From: Bacteroidota bacterium
Lineage (GTDB): Bacteria; Bacteroidota; Rhodothermia; Rhodothermales; UBA10348
Length of the DNA stretch: 64,000 nt
NCBI GenBank assembly: GCA_029262855.1
Contig: JAJCYP010000022.1
Span: 62,001-126,000 of the forward strand
Reading direction: 5' to 3'
Position 1 is the stretch's first letter. Each line of letters opens with the position of its first letter. Below are positions 9,622 through 17,197 of the stretch, piece after piece. The position numbers and the translations under genes were made by a program. The notes beneath the pieces were generated by a model. It saw nothing but the letters and a program-made list of their open reading frames with translations. It made no database searches and was not told where the DNA came from.

Positions 9622-12600
9622 GAAATCTACGCAAGTCATATCCGGGACAGGCAGCCACTTACCTGCACCGTCACCGGGGGATTCGACGCACCGAGGCCAG
9701 GGGACACCTTCTCGCTATGCTGACGGCAGCCGTCCTGACGTGTGGTGCCTGGATTCTACTCCTTCCGTTCACCGGTGCTGTCTGGGTCTGGATCCTGGAC
9801 GTAGTCCGAGAGCCACTCGGCCTCGCCCAGAGCACGACTGCTCTGCACTACGTGGTGGGCGATCGTCTGGCGGTGATCCTGCCCAAGCTTGACCTGCCCA
9901 GCTTCGAACCGTCCTTTGGACATCTCGTGGCCAACGGGACGGTATGTCTGATGCTGGTGGTGCTGAGTTTTTTACTCCCGGAGCGCATGGCTCCGACGAA
10001 TTACTTCCTGAGGGCGGTCGCCCTAATCCAGGGATCCGCCGTGGCGTTTTTCGCCATTCAGCCGTGGCCCTATCCCTACACGGCGGGCGACTATCTGACG
10101 GGACTCACGGGCGCGGGAATGGCACTGATCGGGATTGTCCCCCTCATTCTCGCCGCGACACATTGGATTCTGGATTTTGCCTGGTGGCAGAAGGTCGGCG
10201 TCACCGTGGCCTGCATGGGCTACCTCTTTTTCATGATTCCCATCAAATACGCGATGCACGCAGCAATCCTCTATTGGGGTGGGCTTCTGTACATGCCCGC
10301 ACTCTTTATCCTCTTCGGGTTGCCGGTTGAGGTCTTTGCATTCATCGCAATCTTTTCCTGGGGCATGAGCTGGGAGCGGGCGCGCGATCGGCAGGATCGG
10401 AATCTGTCGGCCATGCCGGCCTCCGTCGTGATCTTCGCCATGCTGGTTCTTGGAGCGAAGCCCCTGGGAGCCTCAGAGTCGACGATCCCGTCAGGCCCGC
10501 GGGCCGACATCGACATGTCGCTGGTCTCAAGTTCTTCCTCCCTGACTCCCCCCGTCGGCACAAACGTGACCTTCACGGTGGTGGCCACCGAGGACGGCGT
10601 CAGCGATGCAGCAAGCCTGGTGATCGACGCGACCCTCGCCAGTGACCTGACCTTCGTCAGCGGCACTGCGACGCTCGGTACCTATGATTCCGGCACGGGC
10701 GAATGGACGATTGGCAACCTGACTTCGGGTAGTTCGGCAACCCTGACGCTCACCGCCACGGTAAACACGTTTTCACCGGTAACCCAGGCGTTCGAGGTCA
10801 AGAGCCATGCGGACGCTGATACCGATTCGACGCCCAACAACGGGAGCACTACCGAGGACGACGACGACCAGGAGACGCTTACGCCGACCCCTGTCGGGGG
10901 ACAAGTGTGCTACGTGGTCGCGGACTCGGGCGATACCCTGCTCCGGGTAACCCGAAACGGCCTGGCCGAAGAGTCGGTGGGTGCCACCTCGACCACAACG
11001 ATTGAGGGCTCGGCGTACTGGCCGGGTACCGAAACCCTCTATGCGGCGGACGCCGGCGATTTCGGCACGCTCGACACGGATACAGGCGCCTTTACGAGCA
11101 TCGGAAGCATCGGAACGGGTGACGGAGCAGAGGGGCTCATTGATCTGAACGACGCCGACGGCCTGGCCTTCGATCCGCTGACCGGCGTCCTCTGGGCTAC
11201 CCATCGCCGCGGAGGATCTCCCAACCTCGATGACCTTCTGTTCCAAATCGATCCGACCACTGGTGCCTTCATTCCAGACGCATTTGGCGCTGGTGTCGAC
11301 TACCTGGTGATTGACGCGACCGCAGTGACCGGGCTGGAAGACATCGACGACCTGGCTATTGACGCCATCGACGGCACCATTTATGCCATCAACAACGAAT
11401 CTGGAGCGGATTGGCTGGTCACCATTGACAAGACCGATGGCAGCGTCACCGCCATCGGCTCCCTGGCGCAGGATGACATGGAGGGCCTGTCCTTCGATGC
11501 ATACGGCAATCTGTACGGATCTGTGGGCTTTCAGGCACCCGCCAACTCCAACTCCTTCGCAACCGTCAACAAGACCACGGGCGTCGCCACCATTGTGCGG
11601 GCCTTGACCACGGGTACTGACCATGAGTCCGTTGCCTGCCTTGTCGATGGCGTCAACAACATTACCGGTAATGTCTTTCAGGACAAAAACCAGAACGGCG
11701 CCTGGGATTCTGGAACGGACGCCGGGGCCTCGGGCATAACGGTCGAGCTCTACCGGGACGTGAATTCCGATGGGCTGGTCGACGGGGGTGACGTTCTGGT
11801 TGCAACCAAGGACACGGACGGCTCGGGCAACTACGATTTCGAGGTTGCGGCCGAAGGCGATTTCGCCCTTCAGATCCAGACCGGCGACCTGCCGGCCGAC
11901 GGGACGATGACCACGGACAATGCCGAGTCGGCATCGTTCACGGACTTCGGGAACGTCGATGCGGCGAACCGCTTCGGCTTCAAGCGCCCCATTGACCTGT
12001 CACTCACCAACAGCGTGGATCAACCGAGTCCGAACGTCAGCGATCCGGTGGTATTCACCATCACGCTGGCCAACGCCGGACCCGAGGACGCCACTGGCGT
12101 TGCGGTGACCAACACACTGCCGGGAACGCTGACGTTTGTGTCCGCGACACCGAGTCAGGGCACGTTTGATTCCGGCACGGGAGTCTGGACTGTAGGCGAC
12201 GTCAACGCGTCAGCCGGAGCGACACTGGCCATCACCGCAACAGTAACTACGTCTGATCCGGCAACCGACAGCGCCGAGGTGACGGCCGCCGATCAGGACG
12301 ATGTGGATTCGACACCGAACAATGACGTCCCGTCAGAGGACGACCAGGATGACGCTGCCGTAACCCCGAGCGGAGGCTCTGGCGGTGGCGGCGGCGGGTT
12401 GGAGTCGGACGGCAGTCTGGCCGGGACTCTGGCACGCGTGCTCTTTACCCGTCGTCTGGATGCCCGCAATACAGACGGGGTAGCCGGGCTTCCAAGGTTC
12501 CAGTTTGACCTCGGCGGTCTAGCCGGAAAAGCAGGGACCTCGTCTGACATTCTTCGCACTGTTATTCCCACTGAAGGTCCAGATCAGAGTCTGCCGTTCG

Positions 12601-14114
12601 AGAGCTCACCCATGGATCTTCTCCCGGTGACAAATGCGGCAGACGTCGTGGCGGCGGACTTCCTTCGGAGCCGGGACGGCCGCCGGGTTGGTGCCATATT
12701 TGCCACGCTGACACTCGAGGGAGCGCTGTACGAGCACACCAAAGTGGTCTGTGACCGTCTGCGTGGTGCGCAACTTGTCTCTGTTGAGGAGATCACCGCC
12801 GGGGGGCATCCATTCCTGCTCTCCCGCCTGGTCCACGAAGATGGATCCCTGGATCAAGCCGTGTCCTTTGTGGCGTACCGGATGGGCGACCGCTTTGTGG
12901 TTGACAGCCGTTTTCGCCTCGACGAGTTCGCGATTCCGGACGGCGCCACTGACGTGCTCAATGTTCAGGTCTGGTCGGTGGATCGCGACTACACCATTTC
13001 GATGGTGGAAGCGTCGCTGGCCCGACTGAAAACGCAAGGACCGGTCGAATTTCTCAATACCGATGCCAATCGGCCACGGCTGCCCTCGCTGTACGTCCGG
13101 ACGGGACACTATGCGAACGGGCAATTGGAGCTGACGCTCCATAACCCCGGATCAGCCACACGCATCGACCTGACAGGTGGAACGCTGCAGCGGACTGAAC
13201 TCGGGGATCGGATGACCCTCCAGCAGTCGGTAGCCGTCCCGCCGCCGGACGAGAAGGGCCTGTCGCGCGTCTCGATCCCTGTGGGACCCGTGTTTGACGC
13301 CTCGTTCTTCCTGGAAACCGATCTGGGCGACCGTGATCTGGTCTACCTGGCCGACGGCGCCTGGAGCTACACCTACGACGGTGTGGGAGCGGACGTCTCG
13401 GACTTCGATGTGGCCCCGGAGAACGGTGCCGCCAAGGCAGGTACGCACGCCATCGAACGCTCCGTTCAGATGAGTGGAGAAGTAAAGACATGGGCGGTTC
13501 TCTTCCGATATCTGCGGGCCAATGGCCAGCCTCTGGACCTCTCTGCCTATCGGTACGTCGAGTTCACGGCCTCGGGACAGGGCCAGATGAGAGTCCTCTT
13601 CGAGAAGGCCTCCATTCTGACTTCAGACCACCACGGAACCAGCCTCAAGCTGGAGCCGGAGCCCACGACGTATCGGCTCTGGTTCGACGACCTCAGGAAG
13701 CCCGACGGGACCGGGCGTCTGGACGCGAGTGACCTTGTTCTGATTTCGTTCTACATGATCGGCGAGCAGGGTCGGACAACATCGTTCGACCTCGAAGTCG
13801 GCGCGATGCGTTTCGGCGGCGGCGAGGGAGATCCACTATCTGTGGTACCCGAGGCCTACGAGCTGAAGCAGAACTACCCCAATCCGTTCAATCCGGTGAC
13901 CCGGATCAGCTTTGGACTCCCCGAGGACGGCGAGGTGACCCTTGAGATCTACGACGCGCTGGGCCGATCAGTGGGCCGGCTGGTCCGCGGGTTCATGACC
14001 GCGGGACGCCACGAGATTCCATTCGACGCATCGCGGTTGGCGAGCGGCGTCTATCTCTATCGGCTACAGGCCGGCGGAAAGTCGTTGGTTCGACACATGA
14101 CGCTGTTGCGTTAG
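9618..14114 (+). CDS. Multi-pass membrane domain fused to a DUF11/SdrD-B surface protein with a type IX sorting domain
   Basis: One open frame of 1498 residues joins two things normally found apart. Residues 1 to about 260 hold six or seven membrane helices that I do not recognise. At base 10413 an in-frame ATG starts a textbook signal peptide (MPASVVIFAMLVLGAKPLGA). Next are a DUF11 domain (about 297-386), a propeller-like region (about 430-677), an SdrD-B-like domain (about 682-788; NVFQDKNQNGAWDSGTD), a second DUF11 (about 792-881), a Gly-rich linker, an unassigned region and a C-terminal Por-type sorting domain (about 1413-1498; QNYPNPFNP, GVYLYRL). Either this is a true fusion, or two proteins are made, one from 9618 and one from the internal start at 10413. 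The GTG at 9618 overlaps the preceding stop; an ATG at 9717 is an alternative. Confidence 0.75.
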   Translation: MRNLRKSYPGQAATYLHRHRGIRRTEARGHLLAMLTAAVLTCGAWILLLPFTGAVWVWILDVVREPLGLAQSTTALHYVVGDRLAVILPKLDLPSFEPSFGHLVANGTVCLMLVVLSFLLPERMAPTNYFLRAVALIQGSAVAFFAIQPWPYPYTAGDYLTGLTGAGMALIGIVPLILAATHWILDFAWWQKVGVTVACMGYLFFMIPIKYAMHAAILYWGGLLYMPALFILFGLPVEVFAFIAIFSWGMSWERARDRQDRNLSAMPASVVIFAMLVLGAKPLGASESTIPSGPRADIDMSLVSSSSSLTPPVGTNVTFTVVATEDGVSDAASLVIDATLASDLTFVSGTATLGTYDSGTGEWTIGNLTSGSSATLTLTATVNTFSPVTQAFEVKSHADADTDSTPNNGSTTEDDDDQETLTPTPVGGQVCYVVADSGDTLLRVTRNGLAEESVGATSTTTIEGSAYWPGTETLYAADAGDFGTLDTDTGAFTSIGSIGTGDGAEGLIDLNDADGLAFDPLTGVLWATHRRGGSPNLDDLLFQIDPTTGAFIPDAFGAGVDYLVIDATAVTGLEDIDDLAIDAIDGTIYAINNESGADWLVTIDKTDGSVTAIGSLAQDDMEGLSFDAYGNLYGSVGFQAPANSNSFATVNKTTGVATIVRALTTGTDHESVACLVDGVNNITGNVFQDKNQNGAWDSGTDAGASGITVELYRDVNSDGLVDGGDVLVATKDTDGSGNYDFEVAAEGDFALQIQTGDLPADGTMTTDNAESASFTDFGNVDAANRFGFKRPIDLSLTNSVDQPSPNVSDPVVFTITLANAGPEDATGVAVTNTLPGTLTFVSATPSQGTFDSGTGVWTVGDVNASAGATLAITATVTTSDPATDSAEVTAADQDDVDSTPNNDVPSEDDQDDAAVTPSGGSGGGGGGLESDGSLAGTLARVLFTRRLDARNTDGVAGLPRFQFDLGGLAGKAGTSSDILRTVIPTEGPDQSLPFESSPMDLLPVTNAADVVAADFLRSRDGRRVGAIFATLTLEGALYEHTKVVCDRLRGAQLVSVEEITAGGHPFLLSRLVHEDGSLDQAVSFVAYRMGDRFVVDSRFRLDEFAIPDGATDVLNVQVWSVDRDYTISMVEASLARLKTQGPVEFLNTDANRPRLPSLYVRTGHYANGQLELTLHNPGSATRIDLTGGTLQRTELGDRMTLQQSVAVPPPDEKGLSRVSIPVGPVFDASFFLETDLGDRDLVYLADGAWSYTYDGVGADVSDFDVAPENGAAKAGTHAIERSVQMSGEVKTWAVLFRYLRANGQPLDLSAYRYVEFTASGQGQMRVLFEKASILTSDHHGTSLKLEPEPTTYRLWFDDLRKPDGTGRLDASDLVLISFYMIGEQGRTTSFDLEVGAMRFGGGEGDPLSVVPEAYELKQNYPNPFNPVTRISFGLPEDGEVTLEIYDALGRSVGRLVRGFMTAGRHEIPFDASRLASGVYLYRLQAGGKSLVRHMTLLR

Positions 14115-14148
14115 GCGTGCGTTAGGCGGCGTTAGGCGTGCGGTAGGC
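14109..14148. repeat. Short tandem repeat, about four copies of CGTTAGGCGTG
   Basis: Imperfect copies begin at 14109, 14120, 14130 and 14140 with a 10-11 base period. The first copy contains the stop codon of the adhesin. A similar GCGTTAGGC occurs near 15103. There is no strong hairpin; it may be a replication-slippage product. Confidence 0.55.
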
Positions 14149-14248
14149 CGAGGCCGTTGCGCACGTCCGGGCATTCCGGAAGGTACTGAGGCCCCGGCGG
14201 AAACACGGGAGGCCCACGGTGATACACTGCGTCCCAGACCGACTTCTC

Positions 14249-14920
14249 ATGCTTCGATTCCCGCTCTTCCTGCTTCTCCTGCTGACCACTGGCTGTCAGT
14301 CTTCGTCGTCACCAGAGACCACGGCTTCTCCGGCTCGGACCGTGTCCTTCACGGGCGACGCGTCCTGCGCATCATGTCACGAGTCCGAGACGGCGGGCTC
14401 CGCGTCTCCGGCCGATGCCATCGAGCCAGTGCGTCTGGCCGTAGGAGTCGACACGACTGACGTGGAGCGTCTCCTGACCATCGCTCGAGCCCTTCAGGAG
14501 ACAGGCGACTTCGCGGAAGCGGAGAAATTCTATCTGAAGGCCCTCGAAAAGGAACCCCGCAACGTGGATGCGATGACCAACCTGGGCACGCTTCGCGCGA
14601 GACTCGGAGATCTGGAGGGCGCCCTGGAGGTTCTTCGCCCGGCCGCGCTTCTGGGTAGAGAGTCAGGCAACCCGTCGCCCATACTCAATACGGGGCTGGT
14701 TGCGATGGAGAGCGGACTATGGGACGAGGCCATCCAGATGCTGGGCTTCCTGGTTGGACGGAATCCAGACCATACCGGCATGCGTGTCCTGCTGGCAAGG
14801 GCGATGATAGGCAAGGGAGACTTCATCAGTGCGTTGGCACAGGTCAACGCGGGTCTCAAGGCGAATCCGGAGCACGAGGCCGCACTCCTGCTGAAAGCCG
14901 AGCTGGAAGCCAGGCGATAG
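14249..14920 (+). CDS. TPR lipoprotein with a single CXXCH motif
   Basis: The protein has 223 residues. A signal peptide with lipobox (FLLLLLTTGC) is followed by a CASCH motif in the setting GDASCASCHESE, then at least three tetratricopeptide repeats (for example ALQETGDFAEAEKFYLKAL). The CXXCH sentence resembles the first heme motif of multiheme cytochromes that carry TPRs, but only one motif is present, so either it binds one heme c or it is a relic. A GTG at 14219 would extend it by ten residues; ATG 14249 opens the signal peptide. It probably sits in the outer membrane as a protein-interaction scaffold. Confidence 0.7.
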   Translation: MLRFPLFLLLLLTTGCQSSSSPETTASPARTVSFTGDASCASCHESETAGSASPADAIEPVRLAVGVDTTDVERLLTIARALQETGDFAEAEKFYLKALEKEPRNVDAMTNLGTLRARLGDLEGALEVLRPAALLGRESGNPSPILNTGLVAMESGLWDEAIQMLGFLVGRNPDHTGMRVLLARAMIGKGDFISALAQVNAGLKANPEHEAALLLKAELEARR

Positions 14921-15129
14921 GAGCAAGCAGCCTGGCCGCGTAGGCATTTTCCATTCCTCAGTTGCCATTCGGCCTCGCCGCGGCCTGAAGCAACGCCGCG
15001 CATGTGGCGGGAAATAGATTCCCACCTGCAACTCCGCTCGAACCGGCGATGCACCCGGAGAATCCCGAAAACGCGTCACCGGTATTTGGCGTGGCGTTTG
15101 CGTTAGGCCAGACGTAGCCAAAACCGCTA

Positions 15130-15522
15130 ATGCCGACTATTACCGAAAAGCGTCGCCGGGCACAGCACACTGTGCCGAAGCTCGAAGAGCTGTTCGAAAA
15201 CCTCGAAACTGCATCCGAGGACGAACGCGAGGAACTGCTGTTCGAGCGAGCCTCCTACGAACTTGAGACCGGGAGTCGCCGTCGCGGCGTCTATGCGATG
15301 GCGCTTACCCGAACCGATGGCGACAAAGACCGTGCGAGCGCGCGGTATATGCAACATCGTGTGGGCCAGCTCCAATCGGAGTTTGAAGCCTGGGACATGG
15401 AGCGGCGAAGCGAGGAAGAGGAGGAGGATCGCCGCCGAGAGGCATCGGCCGATTTTTTCCGTACCGTACTTGCGATTGCAATCCTGATTCTGGCCGTAGT
15501 AGCCATCGTTTCCTGGAGCTGA
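15130..15522 (+). CDS. Small charged protein with C-terminal membrane anchor
   Basis: The protein has 130 residues. A highly charged helical body ends in an EEEEEDRRRE stretch, then a single C-terminal hydrophobic helix (VLAIAILILAVVAIVSW). This is a tail-anchored layout. I recognise no family. It stands alone, about 200 bases after the TPR lipoprotein and about 110 before the sigma factor. Codon use and acidic/basic composition look like a real gene, but the function is unknown. Confidence 0.6.
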   Translation: MPTITEKRRRAQHTVPKLEELFENLETASEDEREELLFERASYELETGSRRRGVYAMALTRTDGDKDRASARYMQHRVGQLQSEFEAWDMERRSEEEEEDRRREASADFFRTVLAIAILILAVVAIVSWS

Positions 15523-15635
15523 GGCTGTCTTCGTTCTCGCGGACCGGGAGGTGTGCGACCGGAATATCAGGCGACGGATACGCATTCGTGCGAGTCCGTG
15601 TGTCTCCCTGGTGAATCCGGTCCCAAGTACTCTCA

Positions 15636-16193
15636 TTGGACTCTCTGGCACATCTCGAACCCGGCGAACTCGTCGAGCGGCTCCGTGAATCGGACCAGGC
15701 CGCATTCGGCGAGCTGTTCGATCGGTTTCACCAGCCTCTTTTTCGATACGCAGCGCGCATCGTGAGCAGGGAGGATGCCCTCGATGTGACCCAGGATGTC
15801 TTTGCCCAACTCTGGGAGATGAGGGGAGCCTTAGCCGTCCGGGTGTCGCTTCAATCCCTTCTCTACAGGATGACACGAAATCGATCTCTGAACGTGCGGC
15901 GGAAGCTCAAACGAGTCGTTCTGCCCGGCGATCTTCCGGAGGGCATCGCTCCGGAAGACGATTCGGATCCGGCGCTTCAGGCGGCTCTGCGATCGTGGAT
16001 AGATCAGCTGCCGTCTCGTCGGGCTGAGGCCTTTACGCTGAGTCGCTACCACGACCTCTCACACGAACAGATCTCCCGGATCATGGGCCTCTCGGTTCGG
16101 ACTGTACAGACCCACATTGTTCACGCGCTGCGTGACCTGCGCGCCCGCATGGAGATTTGGAATCGAGCGGCCACTGCGGCCGAACTGCCATGA
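15636..16193 (+). CDS. ECF RNA polymerase sigma factor
   Basis: The protein has 185 residues. Region 2 (AAFGELFDRFHQPLFRYAARIV, DVTQDVFAQLWE) and region 4 (RRAEAFTLSRYHDLSHEQIS, LSVRTVQTHIVHALRDLRARM) are complete, with the length typical of the FecI-like sigma-70 group of Bacteroidota. The only start before region 2 in this frame is TTG at 15636. The stop overlaps the FecR start (ATGA), so sigma and anti-sigma are coupled. With the receptor downstream it forms a cell-surface signalling cassette that probably responds to a substrate bound by the receptor. Confidence 0.88.
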   Translation: MDSLAHLEPGELVERLRESDQAAFGELFDRFHQPLFRYAARIVSREDALDVTQDVFAQLWEMRGALAVRVSLQSLLYRMTRNRSLNVRRKLKRVVLPGDLPEGIAPEDDSDPALQAALRSWIDQLPSRRAEAFTLSRYHDLSHEQISRIMGLSVRTVQTHIVHALRDLRARMEIWNRAATAAELP

Positions 16194-17185
16194 GCGAAAC
16201 CCGGGATCATACCCGTCCGGCCGCGGAAAGGGAACGGGAGTTGGACCATGCGCTTTCGCTGGAGGTGGCCGAGCACGAAGTCGCCGCCCTGAAGGATGCC
16301 TGGAGCCTTGCCGGTTCGGTGCAGATTGAACCCGACCTGGCGCGGGGCGAGGCCTCGGACCTGCGTCGTCGTCTCATGAGCGAGGTTGCGTCGTCGCCGT
16401 CCCCGAGGGACTCCCGTCGGCGAGCGGCCACCGCGGACTCGGCGCCTACGCGTTCCAATTGGCCCATCTCCGGCCGGTTCTGGGTGTCGCTTGCGGCGGC
16501 CAGCGTGGTCCTGGTGGCGCTGGCAGGGTATCTCGGCACTCGCCCGACCATCTACCACGCCCCCGTCGGGACGATCACAAGCGTCGAGTTGGGAGACGGA
16601 AGCCGCGTTGAATTGAGCCCGGGGTCGCAACTGCGCGAACCCGGATGGATGAAGCGCGGACGATCCGTGACGCTGACCGGTGAAGCGTTTTTCGACGTGA
16701 TCAAGGCCCCCGAGACGTTTCGTGTTACCACCCGGGAGGCCATGGTCACGGTATTGGGAACCCGGTTTGCCGTCCGGAGCTGGCCGTCCGAAGGACGCAC
16801 TTCCCTGTATCTGGAGGAGGGCCGTGTGATGATCGAATCGGCGGGTGGAGATCCTGAGGCAGCCATGCAGTTGAAGCCCGGAGAGTCGGTTGCGGTGACC
16901 ACGACTTCCATCGCCATCGATCCGGACTTCTCCGCCGCAGCGGCAATGGACTGGCGGACTGGCGATTTCGTCTTCGTGAATGCGCCGCTCGGTCAGGTGC
17001 TGGATGATATTGGCAGGCGGTTTGGTGCCCGGATCTCGCGTGGCTCCGGAGTGGATGGAGACAGGATGGTGAATGGTGCCTTCCGTGAGCCAAGCGATCC
17101 AGCCGGCGTTCTGGGCGACCTTGCCCTGTCTCTTGGCCTGAACTACCGTGAAACCTCCGACGGCTTTGAGGTATTTCGTCCGTAG
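16190..17185 (+). CDS. FecR-type anti-sigma regulator
   Basis: The protein has 331 residues. An N-terminal cytoplasmic sigma-binding region is followed by one membrane segment (FWVSLAAASVVLVALAGYLGT) and a periplasmic FecR domain (VELGDGSRVELSPGSQL, VTLTGEAFFDVIK, TVLGTRFAVRSWP, LEEGRVMIES). The C-terminal FecR-associated domain follows. ATG 16190 overlaps the sigma stop. It should relay the receptor signal across the inner membrane to the upstream ECF sigma factor. Confidence 0.88.
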   Translation: MSETRDHTRPAAERERELDHALSLEVAEHEVAALKDAWSLAGSVQIEPDLARGEASDLRRRLMSEVASSPSPRDSRRRAATADSAPTRSNWPISGRFWVSLAAASVVLVALAGYLGTRPTIYHAPVGTITSVELGDGSRVELSPGSQLREPGWMKRGRSVTLTGEAFFDVIKAPETFRVTTREAMVTVLGTRFAVRSWPSEGRTSLYLEEGRVMIESAGGDPEAAMQLKPGESVAVTTTSIAIDPDFSAAAAMDWRTGDFVFVNAPLGQVLDDIGRRFGARISRGSGVDGDRMVNGAFREPSDPAGVLGDLALSLGLNYRETSDGFEVFRP

Positions 17186-17197
17186 GGGGATGAGACA

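Noticed and set aside
9717-10400. Reading the membrane domain of the fusion protein as an exosortase
   Set aside because: The conserved cysteine and arginine motifs of exosortases are not present in the helices.
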